From an uncultured Sulfurovum sp. (GTDB lineage Bacteria; Campylobacterota; Campylobacteria; Campylobacterales; Sulfurovaceae): DNA of 50,868 nucleotides. Location: the NCBI GenBank assembly GCA_902727935.1, contig CACVAX010000008.1, forward strand, positions 1-50,868, given 5' to 3'. The notes below the pieces were generated by a model that saw only the letters and a list, made by a program, of their open reading frames with translations, had not been told where the DNA came from and did not search any database. The stretch's first letter is position 1. The number at the start of each line of letters is the position of its first letter. A program made the translations under genes and the position numbers. Positions 17,676 to 25,860 of this stretch are shown one piece after another.

Positions 17676-19055
17676 TTAATAATATTTTAAGTTTTTTATA
17701 AAATTAATACCATCTTCTTTGCTTAATACTCTCCCTTCAACTTGTTCATTGTAAATAAGAGCCAGTAAATCTTTAAATTTCTTAGAAGGTGCATAGCCCA
17801 AATCAATTAAGTCACGCCCTTGTAATAAAGGGGTAATAGGTGTATTATAAACATCCAAACTTCTTGCTTTTTCTAATAACCAATCACCAGCTTCATAAAT
17901 ACCTTTTAAAGAGGCTTCGGTTGTTCTTCCTAAAAAGTCAGCTCTAGCAACGGTTACCAACTCTTCGATGTTTACCTTATTTGCCAATCTTCTAATGGTT
18001 GAATCTTTGGCTTTTCCTCTAAAATAAATAGACGGAGCTAAATGATGCTCTACTAAAGGAAGTAAAGATTCGATAAAGTCATGCTCATCCATTAATCGAT
18101 ACATCAATCTTTCAGTAGGTTCAATTCCAGCCAATTCATGACCAAGGGCAGAAATTTTTTCAGATGTTATTTGTGTATGAGTTGCTTTTCCTAAGTCATG
18201 AGAGAGAATAGCAAACATCATTTTTAAATCTTTTTTTTCATCTCCTATTAATAAAGTTACCATTTTATCAAGGCACATCAAAGTATGTGTCCACACATCC
18301 CCTTCTGGATGCCAAATAGGACTTTGAGGAACATCAATAAGTGCATATAGTTCTGGATAATATTTTTTAATAATACCTAATTTTCGCATTAGTTCAAAAC
18401 CCATAGAAGGTTTTTTAGCCTTTAATAACAGTTTTGTAAACTCGGCATAAACACGCTCTTTGGGTAATTCATCTAAGATACCTTGATGAACCATATTTTT
18501 ACAAAGTTCGAAAGTCTGTATGTCTAAAGTATATTGAAACCTAGCACAAAATTGTATAGCCCTATAAACACGTAAAGGATCTTCCACAAATGTTTGCGTA
18601 TTAATATGTCTTAACACTTTGTTTTTCATATCTATTTTAGCTCCAAATGGATCTAAAAATATTTGTTCTTGAACATCATAAGCCATTGCATTTACAGTAA
18701 AATCACGACGTAAGGCTGCTATTTCAAAACTTAAAGTCCCATTACAAGCAATATCAAAGCCTTTATGCCCTAAAGCTATTTTTTGTTCGGTTCTTGGAAA
18801 AGAAAAGTCATACTCTTCTCCTTCATAAACAAATTTAAGTACCCCAAAACTTTTACCTACTAAATTGACCGAACCATGTTTTGATAATATTATTTCTAAC
18901 TCATCTAAAGTCTTTAATCCATATACTTCTACATCATAATCTTTAATAGGAAGCTCTAAAAAATGGTCACGTACTGAACCTCCAACCACTAAGGCTTTTG
19001 CATTATATTTTAACAATTCATCTGAAATTATTTTAATAATAGATGGCAGTTTCAT
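17676..19055 (-). CDS. cca: CCA tRNA nucleotidyltransferase with HD domain
   Basis: This enzyme adds or repairs the 3'-CCA of tRNAs. Residues 20-45 hold the class II nucleotidyltransferase site LVVGGSVRDHFLEL with KDYDVEV (catalytic DxD). RRDFTVNAMAYD near 132 and EDPLRVYRAIQFCARF near 172 follow, the latter being the neck region. An HD phosphohydrolase domain with LSHDLGK near residue 288 follows, as in E. coli Cca. The total of 459 residues is typical of HD-bearing forms. A poly(A) polymerase cannot be excluded by sequence alone, but no second paralogue is seen in the window. The gene lies directly downstream of ppx/gppA, with its ribosome site inside the end of that gene. Confidence 0.92.
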   Translation of the reverse strand: MKLPSIIKIISDELLKYNAKALVVGGSVRDHFLELPIKDYDVEVYGLKTLDELEIILSKHGSVNLVGKSFGVLKFVYEGEEYDFSFPRTEQKIALGHKGFDIACNGTLSFEIAALRRDFTVNAMAYDVQEQIFLDPFGAKIDMKNKVLRHINTQTFVEDPLRVYRAIQFCARFQYTLDIQTFELCKNMVHQGILDELPKERVYAEFTKLLLKAKKPSMGFELMRKLGIIKKYYPELYALIDVPQSPIWHPEGDVWTHTLMCLDKMVTLLIGDEKKDLKMMFAILSHDLGKATHTQITSEKISALGHELAGIEPTERLMYRLMDEHDFIESLLPLVEHHLAPSIYFRGKAKDSTIRRLANKVNIEELVTVARADFLGRTTEASLKGIYEAGDWLLEKARSLDVYNTPITPLLQGRDLIDLGYAPSKKFKDLLALIYNEQVEGRVLSKEDGINFIKNLKYY

Positions 19056-19061
19056 AAGTTT

Positions 19062-19976
19062 TTAACCTTTAGAAGATTCATCAAATGCCACACCTTCACG
19101 AATGCCATCATCAATAACCATCGACTCTTTAAAACCTGATATCTTATAGATTTCATCATAAATCAATACACCCGAGGCAATCAAGTCATCACGACCAACC
19201 CCTACAGCTTTTACTTTTTCTTCTTTATTCATTGCCATTAATATTTTTAGATTATCAGCTAAATCTTTAACTGTGAGTACTGTACCGTGAATTTTTTTGG
19301 GATCATAAGTAGCATAATTCATGCCCTTTTTCATGGCTGCAATGGTGGTAGGTGTTCCTGCTGTTGCAATAAACAGTTCCACTTCTCCATAAGTTCTTAG
19401 TACTTCATCATAATACTCTTTCATTGTTTGCATCACCAAGGGAATGGCTTTAGCAATTTCATCTAAACTCTGATACTTTTGCGTTAGGGTTACAATGCCT
19501 ACTTGAAAACTTTTTGAAACATATTTATCTTCACCATAATAAAAAAGCATCTCGGTAGAACCACCTCCAATATCAACCAACATAAAATTTTTAGGGGTTT
19601 TGCCCAAATGTTCTAAACGATTTTGGGCTGCTTTGAGTGCATACTTGGCTTCTTCCACACCATCAATGACTTCAAATTCTATGCCTGTTTGCTTTGCAAT
19701 GCTTTTTAAAATTTCTAAACCATTTTTTGCTTGACGAATGGCTTCTGTCGTTACAGCTTTGACCCTGGAATCACTAAAATCTAAAACTTCTTTGGCTTCA
19801 TTAAGTGCTACCACCACTCTATTTAAGGCATCATCATTTATGCTACCTGTTTGTGCTAGACCATCAGCTGTTTTAACTGTTTTATGAAAAGTTCCTAAAC
19901 TCTCTTTGCTTTTCATATCCATTTTCAAAAGTCTTAAACTGTTTGAACCTAAATCAATGGCAATAATATTTTTCAT
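19062..19976 (-). CDS. ppx: Ppx/GppA family exopolyphosphatase or pppGpp phosphatase
   Basis: Members of this ASKHA-fold family hydrolyse polyphosphate ends or convert pppGpp to ppGpp. The 304-residue protein is the short form that lacks the C-terminal HD-like domain. It has the phosphate-1 loop IDLGSNSLRLLKMD at the N-terminus, VTTEAIRQAKNG near 83-94, MLVDIGGGSTEML (phosphate-2) near 138-150, and ATAGTPTTIAAMKKGM near 213. With ppk2 elsewhere in the window this gives both a user and a degrader of polyphosphate. The two substrates cannot be told apart from sequence alone. A strong GGGAGTGG ribosome site precedes the ATG, and the gene leads the ppx-cca unit, diverging from speA. Confidence 0.9.
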   Translation of the reverse strand: MKNIIAIDLGSNSLRLLKMDMKSKESLGTFHKTVKTADGLAQTGSINDDALNRVVVALNEAKEVLDFSDSRVKAVTTEAIRQAKNGLEILKSIAKQTGIEFEVIDGVEEAKYALKAAQNRLEHLGKTPKNFMLVDIGGGSTEMLFYYGEDKYVSKSFQVGIVTLTQKYQSLDEIAKAIPLVMQTMKEYYDEVLRTYGEVELFIATAGTPTTIAAMKKGMNYATYDPKKIHGTVLTVKDLADNLKILMAMNKEEKVKAVGVGRDDLIASGVLIYDEIYKISGFKESMVIDDGIREGVAFDESSKG

Positions 19977-20062
19977 TCCACTCCCTACTCTAAATCTTAG
20001 ATGAATTATATCTTTTCTATTTGGATATAATACTTTTTTAAAAAATCAATGGACATAACGCA

Positions 20063-21925
20063 ATGGAAACAAATTACGGTATTGATATTTGGGCAGATGA
20101 AAACTTTATTATTAAAGAAAACACGGTAAATATTAATCATAAAAATCAACCTTCGCTTCTTGAGATTACAAAAGTACTTAGAGAACAAGGTTATAGAGGA
20201 CCAATGCTACTTCGTTTTCCTCATCTTATTAAAAAACAAATCTCTACCCTTTATACCCAATTTAATAGAGCAAAAAAAGAGTTTAATTATCAAGGTAATT
20301 TTCAAGCTGTTTTTCCTCTCAAAGTTAATCAATATCCTAATTTTGTGAATTCACTCATGGAAGTATCTAAAGAATACAACTATGGACTAGAAGCTGGTTC
20401 AAAAGCTGAACTGATTATCGCCATGACACATACCCCACTTTCTGCACCCATTACAGTTAATGGATTTAAAGACAAAGAGATGATTTCTCTTTGTTTTATT
20501 GCTAGAGCCATGGGGCATGATATTACCATTACCATTGAAGGTTTAGGAGAACTTGAAACCATTATTCAAGTGAATACTGAGTTTAATCAAGAAGAAAAAA
20601 AAGCGATTACTCCTAAAATTGGGGTACGTATTCGTTTACACAGTTCAGGCATAGGTATTTGGGCAAAAAGTGGAGGCTATTCTTCTAAGTTTGGTCTCAC
20701 TTCCACGGAACTACTTGAAGCTTATGACCTTATGGCTAAATATGATTTATTAGCACAATTATGGATGGTACATTTTCATATTGGTTCACAAATGTCTGAA
20801 ATAAATCCTCTTAAAAAGGCTTTACGTGAAGCAGGTAATATTTATGCTGATTTAAAAAACCGTGGAGCATATGCCCTTTCTGCCATTAACATTGGTGGTG
20901 GTTTGGCTGTGGAATATGGTCAATATCCTCATAAGAAAGAGATAAACTACACACTAAGTGAGTTTGCCAATGATGTGGTTTTTTTGATTAAAGAAATTTC
21001 TAAAAATAAAAATATCGATGAACCTGATATCTTTACAGAGTCGGGTCGCTTTATTGCTGCTTCACATGCTGTGCTTATTGCACCTGTACTAGAACTTTTT
21101 TCACAAGATTATCAAGAAAAATCTTTACGTATTAAAGAGCAAAATCCCCCTCTTATTACAGAACTTAATGCCTTATGGAAAGACTTAAACCGTTGGAATG
21201 CGAGAGAGTATTTACATGATGCCTTAGACCATATGGAAAGCTTGTTAACTCTTTTTGATTTAGGTTACATAGACTTAGAAGATCGTTCAAATGCTGAAAT
21301 ATTGGTACATCTTATTATTAAAAAGTCTATTATACTTCTTTCTGATGGTTCACAAGAGTTATTAAAACTACAACATAAAATTCAAGAACGTTATTTGGTT
21401 AATTTTTCTGCGTTTCAGTCTTTAGCAGACTTTTGGGGATTAAAGCAACACTTCCCTGTCATGCCCATAGATAAACTTGTTACTAAAGCTACTAATCCAG
21501 CTACTCTTTGGGACATTACTTGTGACTCTGATGGGGAAATTCCTTTTGATGACAATGCACCTCTTTATTTACATGATGTAGACATTGATACTGAAGAGTA
21601 TTTTTTAGCTTTTTTTCTAACAGGTGCATATCAAGAAGTATTAGGAATGCAACACAATTTATTTACCCATCCAACAGAAGTCACGGTAGATTTTGATGAG
21701 GTAGGTAACTTTAGACTCTCTAAACTTATAGAAGCACAACACACCTTAGATATTTTAGATGACATTGACTATGATAAAAACTATTTAAACAAACAGCTTA
21801 AAACACAAATTCAAAGTTCTACGCTTATTGATAGCCAACAAAAAGAAGAACTCTTAGGAAAACTCTATTTATATTTAAATGAAAATAGTTACTTAAAAAC
21901 CATTATTGTCACAGAGAACCAATAA
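20063..21925 (+). CDS. speA: biosynthetic arginine decarboxylase SpeA
   Basis: SpeA is a PLP enzyme that decarboxylates arginine to agmatine, the first step of one polyamine route. The 620-residue protein carries the PLP lysine in FPLKVNQ (Lys87). Other marks are the glycine-rich phosphate-binding AINIGGGLAVEYG near residue 280, ESGRFIAASHA near 328, and the late WDITCDSDGEIP with the CD substrate-site pair near 500. It is of the large fold-III arginine decarboxylase type and slightly shorter than the E. coli enzyme. It has its own divergent promoter region opposite ppx. A carboxynorspermidine dehydrogenase about 6 kb away suggests that agmatine feeds carboxyspermidine-type spermidine synthesis. 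Confidence 0.96.
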   Translation: METNYGIDIWADENFIIKENTVNINHKNQPSLLEITKVLREQGYRGPMLLRFPHLIKKQISTLYTQFNRAKKEFNYQGNFQAVFPLKVNQYPNFVNSLMEVSKEYNYGLEAGSKAELIIAMTHTPLSAPITVNGFKDKEMISLCFIARAMGHDITITIEGLGELETIIQVNTEFNQEEKKAITPKIGVRIRLHSSGIGIWAKSGGYSSKFGLTSTELLEAYDLMAKYDLLAQLWMVHFHIGSQMSEINPLKKALREAGNIYADLKNRGAYALSAINIGGGLAVEYGQYPHKKEINYTLSEFANDVVFLIKEISKNKNIDEPDIFTESGRFIAASHAVLIAPVLELFSQDYQEKSLRIKEQNPPLITELNALWKDLNRWNAREYLHDALDHMESLLTLFDLGYIDLEDRSNAEILVHLIIKKSIILLSDGSQELLKLQHKIQERYLVNFSAFQSLADFWGLKQHFPVMPIDKLVTKATNPATLWDITCDSDGEIPFDDNAPLYLHDVDIDTEEYFLAFFLTGAYQEVLGMQHNLFTHPTEVTVDFDEVGNFRLSKLIEAQHTLDILDDIDYDKNYLNKQLKTQIQSSTLIDSQQKEELLGKLYLYLNENSYLKTIIVTENQ

Positions 21926-22056
21926 GTGATTTTAGAGAAACTCAACTTATTACACACAAAAAAATCTTTAGCAACAAATTCATTTTTTTACTTCTCTTTT
22001 TTCAGAAAAATATGCTTTAATATATCCCATATATTTTTAGCAAATAGGATCATACT

Positions 22057-23094
22057 ATGCCATTTGAAAACATCATAAATCTACAAGTTAGAGCATTTTT
22101 TTTTAACTCTGCTACCGACTATTTACCTTATTATAAAAACTTTGATATAACGCTTCATAGCACTGCAACCCTTTTGGAGGTTTTAGACAAAGTAAAATCA
22201 AAAAACCCTGATTTTTCGTTTCCTAATAAAAACATTATTTTGAAAGTAAATAACTTGGTTACTACAGCAGAAACTTTAGTGAGCGATGTGGTTCAAACTT
22301 TAGGTAAAGAACTTCAAATAGACCCTGCAACTTCTTACCGTTCCAATAATGGACTTATTTTAAATGATGATGATTTTATGCAAAGTTTTGAGCTTTTAGC
22401 ACCTTATGCTTCGGATGAAGATAAAGCTTACTATCAATCGCTCTATGCTCTTCATTATGCTTCTGAAACAAGCAACTATAACCGTCAATATATTGGTGAT
22501 GCCATTTTACTTTTAGCCTCTAAAATGATTAAAGATGGCAATGAAAACAAAGAAGAAATTTTAAAAACTATTTCAGATGAATATAATGGTATTCGATGCT
22601 GTGAATATGAAAATAACCTCTTAAATGGTGAAGACCATGAAGAAACCATTACAGCACTTAAAAAAATGATTACGCTTAAAGACACAGCTTCAGCATATGA
22701 TAAATGTAGTTTTGGAAAAAAAGATCACAATATAGATGTAGAAACTCTATCATTTTCAAATGTTGCACTCTATTCAGGGTCAAATAAAAATGATTTAGAA
22801 GAAGTTAGAACACTTATAAAAAAACATGCTGCTTCTTACATAGCATTTAATAGGTCAAGTAAACTCGCTGGTCAAACACTTATGGATACACATTTTGAGA
22901 TTGCGCATCAAAAAGCAGGAACAATGCTTTTAGATGCTGTTGACTCAGGAGCATCTGTTCTAGTTTGCATTAAACGTGATGTGACTATTTTTCAAGAAGC
23001 TCTTGCTTCTTGTGAAAGAGTTATGGGTAGAGACATTCGACTAAAAATCATCTCTGTTCATACACTCAAAGAATTATGTACTGCTACAGCATAA
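22057..23094 (+). CDS. DUF5644-like protein with cysteine-free SdhB-like and HdrB-like halves
   Basis: This 345-residue soluble protein looks like a Campylobacterota-type hypothetical, probably the DUF5644 family. Residues 1-90 read like the beta-grasp ferredoxin half of succinate/fumarate dehydrogenase iron-sulphur subunits (LQVRAFFFN, then LTTAETLVSDVV) but lack the cluster cysteines. A helical middle follows. The last 100 residues (HFEIAHQKAGTMLLDAVDSG, then ASVLVCIKRD) resemble the C-terminal fold of HdrB/SdhE CCG-type subunits, again without the CCG cysteines. It is therefore likely to have a structural or regulatory role rather than electron transfer. An AGGATC ribosome site supports the ATG. 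It is followed 13 bases later by a small gene on the same strand. The family name is uncertain. Confidence 0.65.
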   Translation: MPFENIINLQVRAFFFNSATDYLPYYKNFDITLHSTATLLEVLDKVKSKNPDFSFPNKNIILKVNNLVTTAETLVSDVVQTLGKELQIDPATSYRSNNGLILNDDDFMQSFELLAPYASDEDKAYYQSLYALHYASETSNYNRQYIGDAILLLASKMIKDGNENKEEILKTISDEYNGIRCCEYENNLLNGEDHEETITALKKMITLKDTASAYDKCSFGKKDHNIDVETLSFSNVALYSGSNKNDLEEVRTLIKKHAASYIAFNRSSKLAGQTLMDTHFEIAHQKAGTMLLDAVDSGASVLVCIKRDVTIFQEALASCERVMGRDIRLKIISVHTLKELCTATA

Positions 23095-23107
23095 GAAACA
23101 TTTGAAT

Positions 23108-23482
23108 ATGCCTATTAAAGAGATTAAATTAGACCTTATAAAAGCTTATTTAAGCAAAGAAAACATTAGAAAGTTACTCACTTTAGGAATTTATGATGTG
23201 TTAACAAGTAGTGACCAAAGGCTTAGATACAATATTGAGGTAAACAAAATTGAATTTGAAAAATCTCTTCAATTAGACTTTGAACTTATGCTTGAATATT
23301 GTGATATTCATGCAGAAAATGGAGACCATACACTAAAAAGGAAACACCTTAACTCTTCAAATAAAGCTTATTGCCAATTTTATAAATTTATATCTGACTA
23401 CGTAGATAAAAGAGAAGAACAAGAAACCTCAGAGAATCTAAGAAAAATGTTTGATTACTTTAAACCTGAAAGTTGCAAATAA
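23108..23482 (+). CDS. hypothetical protein
   Basis: I do not recognise this 124-residue soluble, charged protein. It is mainly helical, with scattered acidic clusters and single cysteines near residues 66 and 89, and ends FKPESCK. No signal peptide or known motif is visible. The ATG at 23108 is preferred to an upstream in-frame TTG at 23102. It follows the DUF5644-like gene by 13 bases, so the two are probably cotranscribed and may be functionally tied. It ends 39 bases before the convergent RNase T2 gene. Spacing and codon pattern make it a credible gene, but nothing gives a function. Confidence 0.6.
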   Translation: MPIKEIKLDLIKAYLSKENIRKLLTLGIYDVLTSSDQRLRYNIEVNKIEFEKSLQLDFELMLEYCDIHAENGDHTLKRKHLNSSNKAYCQFYKFISDYVDKREEQETSENLRKMFDYFKPESCK

Positions 23483-23521
23483 TCAAACATAGAACCTAAA
23501 CTATTGAGCCTCTATGAAACA

Positions 23522-24478
23522 CTAAAATCCAACAGCATCCACACGACCTTTATAACATCTACTTCTTGGTTCTTCTCCACCTTTAAATAACGCTTTTAAG
23601 TCTGTATTTCCAGAGCCTAAATGCAACCACAGTTCGGTAACCAAACCTTGTTTACAATTCATGGTTACATGCTCACCAGCACCTCTACCAAACTCTTTGT
23701 CAAAAACCTTACGAATCTCTTTTAAATTAACCATACGTCCAATATTTTGTTTAAAATACTGTTGTACTCTTGATGCATTAACTTGTGCTAGTAAAGCAAT
23801 AGAGTCATCATAATAATCGTCGGCTGAAGTTCCATAGCATGTACCATGCTTTATCCATTCATGTCGATGTAAATAAGAGTGGTAACCTGGCATAACGGTC
23901 GAAAGCTTAGAACGTGTATCACTATCTAGTACCAATTTGTCAAGACTATACCACTGTTTGTTTTTATCCATACCTACTTGTTTTTTTGAGACATCACAAT
24001 AAACATTATTTCGAGGTTGAGGCCAAAGTCCATGAAGTACAAATTCAAATGCACCAAACGATTTAGAATCCATTGACTTACACTCTTTTTTATATTGATG
24101 TGTCTGACAAAAAGCATTTTGCCATGAAATGGCTAAAAGGTTTTGTTTTGAAGTGCTTTTAGAGTTTGGTCTTTGATCTGAAAAAGTCTTTGTTTTTTGA
24201 AGCTCTTTTGTATTTGTACTATCAGAAAGACAAACTTCTTTTACCCAACGTTGAGCTACTCTTTCACCTTCTAAGAGTATAAGAGTTTGTCCTTTGTTTT
24301 TTTGTAAGACTCGATACTTTTTACCTGTTTCAAGTTGTACATCATTACTATTCATCGTACGCTTCATATTATTATAAGCTGGACATTCCAACATGGCTGT
24401 TTCATAAACTTTTGGTTTTTTTGCTATGAGGAGCAAAGGCAGTATAAGCATTAAAGCTATTGGTATTATTTTTTTCAT
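23522..24478 (-). CDS. secreted ribonuclease T2 family protein
   Basis: RNase T2 enzymes are secreted acid ribonucleases that cut through a 2',3'-cyclic phosphate. The 318-residue protein starts with a signal peptide (KKIIPIALMLILPLLLIA, residues 2-19). Residues 30-85 form an extra SH3-like beta domain, and the T2 domain begins near 115. Both active-site boxes are present: FVLHGLWPQ (His149) and HEWIKHGTC (His206, Glu207, His211). The likely disulphide cysteines are also present. The ATG at 24478 begins the signal peptide; longer readings of the frame would add about 85 residues without family character. The extra N-terminal domain is uncommon. It is convergent with the small gene upstream in coordinates and divergent from the CitE-like gene. 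Confidence 0.9.
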   Translation of the reverse strand: MKKIIPIALMLILPLLLIAKKPKVYETAMLECPAYNNMKRTMNSNDVQLETGKKYRVLQKNKGQTLILLEGERVAQRWVKEVCLSDSTNTKELQKTKTFSDQRPNSKSTSKQNLLAISWQNAFCQTHQYKKECKSMDSKSFGAFEFVLHGLWPQPRNNVYCDVSKKQVGMDKNKQWYSLDKLVLDSDTRSKLSTVMPGYHSYLHRHEWIKHGTCYGTSADDYYDDSIALLAQVNASRVQQYFKQNIGRMVNLKEIRKVFDKEFGRGAGEHVTMNCKQGLVTELWLHLGSGNTDLKALFKGGEEPRSRCYKGRVDAVGF

Positions 24479-24533
24479 ATAAATCCTTATATTTTGGATA
24501 TTATATTTTAAAAAAGTGAAAGTAGCATAAAAT

Positions 24534-25451
24534 ATGATATTTGACTCCCTAGATTTTATAGAAAAACTCTCAATAGATGAACGATTAGAACACTTAGGCA
24601 ATAAAAAGAAAAAACCTTGCAAAATAAAAAAATTTCGCTCAAACATGATGCTTAATCCCTTAAGGCTAAAACATTTAAATAAAATAGATACCCTACCTGC
24701 TGATATGATTACTTTAAATCTTGAAGATGCCATTGCTCCTAGTAGAAAAAAAGAAGCACTTTATAATATTGCTCTTTTTTTGTCCCATTTAGAGTATTCT
24801 AATGCTTTTATTATCGTTCGTACAAACCCTCTAGATGAAGGTGGACGAGAAGAGATAGAATTTTTAAATAATTTTTCATTTGATGCAGTTCGTGTTTCTA
24901 AGATTAGAAGTAAATATGATATTTTAGAAACAGATATATTACTTAAAAGTGAAATAGAGATACATATTTCACTTGAAACTAAAGAAGCTTTTCAGAACTT
25001 GGCTACTTTTTCAGGTATTGAGAGATTTACTACTGCCAACATAGGAATACTTGACTTACTTACATCATTAGCACTTCCACAGTCACTCGTAGAACGAGAC
25101 AACCCAACGATTCACTACATACTTTCTAAATTCCTAGTCGATTCTAAAATAGCTGGTGTAAACCCCACCTCTTTTATGTTTCAAGAGTACAAGGATGTAG
25201 AAGGTTTTGAAGCTTGGTGTAAACTAGAAAAGAAAATGGGTTTCACCACCAAAGCTTGTATGGGACCTCTACAAGTTGAGATAGCGAACAGAGTTTTTAG
25301 TGTGGATGAAGAGGCTTTAAAGCGTGCTAGGCATATTAAAAAGGTATTTGAAGCTTCATCCCAAAAAGGTGAAAACGGGTTTATGGATGAGAAGTATGGG
25401 TTTATAGATGAGCCTATTTATCGAGATGCTTTACTAGTGTTAAATAGCTAA
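24534..25451 (+). CDS. HpcH/HpaI aldolase / CitE-like lyase
   Basis: This 305-residue TIM-barrel protein belongs to the HpcH/HpaI-CitE superfamily (citrate lyase beta, malyl- or citramalyl-CoA lyases). Visible marks are [16 protein letters not shown] near residue 36, the metal-site NLEDAIAP near 62, [14 protein letters not shown] near 94-107 (Arg of the CoA or substrate site), a glutamate in [10 protein letters not shown], and the terminal [20 protein letters not shown] pattern. A KACIHPxQ in relatives is KACMGPLQ here. There are no citrate lyase alpha or gamma genes nearby, so a stand-alone CitE-like lyase is more likely than citrate fermentation. The substrate is unresolved. Its stop codon abuts the RM remnant on the other strand. 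Confidence 0.75.
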   Translation: MIFDSLDFIEKLSIDERLEHLGNKKKKPCKIKKFRSNMMLNPLRLKHLNKIDTLPADMITLNLEDAIAPSRKKEALYNIALFLSHLEYSNAFIIVRTNPLDEGGREEIEFLNNFSFDAVRVSKIRSKYDILETDILLKSEIEIHISLETKEAFQNLATFSGIERFTTANIGILDLLTSLALPQSLVERDNPTIHYILSKFLVDSKIAGVNPTSFMFQEYKDVEGFEAWCKLEKKMGFTTKACMGPLQVEIANRVFSVDEEALKRARHIKKVFEASSQKGENGFMDEKYGFIDEPIYRDALLVLNS

Positions 25452-25851
25452 GGTTTATCTTTCTCTACTTGTTCCATCTTAGGAGCTTGTGGATGTAGTG
25501 GTGCATGTCGTCCACCTGCTTGAATGATAAATGATGGTTCATCCCAAGCCCTTACTCTATTTCGTGATTAAAAAGTTCACAGGCATCTCCATTAGAGTAA
25601 GTCTTATTTTTAGCAGAAAGTGCAGAGTCTTTTAAATCATTCCTAAAACCTACAAAAAAGAGTTGACCTCTATCATCTTCTATACCTCTTGACTTTCCTG
25701 CCTCACTCCAACTCTGACAATTGCTAAAGTTTTTTTCAAATGTTTCCCAAATTTCTTTGTCGTACTCATTTGCCCAAATGATTTTAAAACCTGCTTTTTC
25801 AAATCCAAGGTCTAAACCTCCTGCTCCTGAAAATAGGGATATTATGTCCAC
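25452..25851 (-). pseudogene. remnant of a HaeIII-type cytosine-5 DNA methyltransferase
   Basis: The reading frame from a GTG at 25851 gives motif [21 protein letters not shown], and [16 protein letters not shown], almost as in M.HaeIII. It then jumps straight to [20 protein letters not shown], losing motifs II-III and the PP before the catalytic Cys. It jumps again to VGFRNDL (motif VIII), then to a piece ending NHE, and meets a stop. In another frame from about 25558 down to 25452 the sequence reads [20 protein letters not shown], the block before motif IX in this family, and ends at the CitE gene boundary. At least four separate deletions are needed and motifs IX-X are absent. It is inactive by any reading. 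The HaeIII (GGCC) affinity is inferred. Confidence 0.85.
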
Positions 25852-25860
25852 CCAAACAAC

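Noticed and set aside
21919-21952. AATAAGT and ACTTATT as a terminator after speA
   Set aside because: The 7-bp AT stem with a 16-base loop is too weak and has no following T-run.
24479-24733. An N-terminal extension of the RNase T2 gene by 85 residues
   Set aside because: It overlaps the divergent CitE-like gene, has no ribosome site, and hides a clear signal peptide that starts at the ATG at 24478.
24534-25451. A citrate lyase operon
   Set aside because: Only the CitE-like subunit is present; no alpha, gamma, ligase or transferase genes are nearby.
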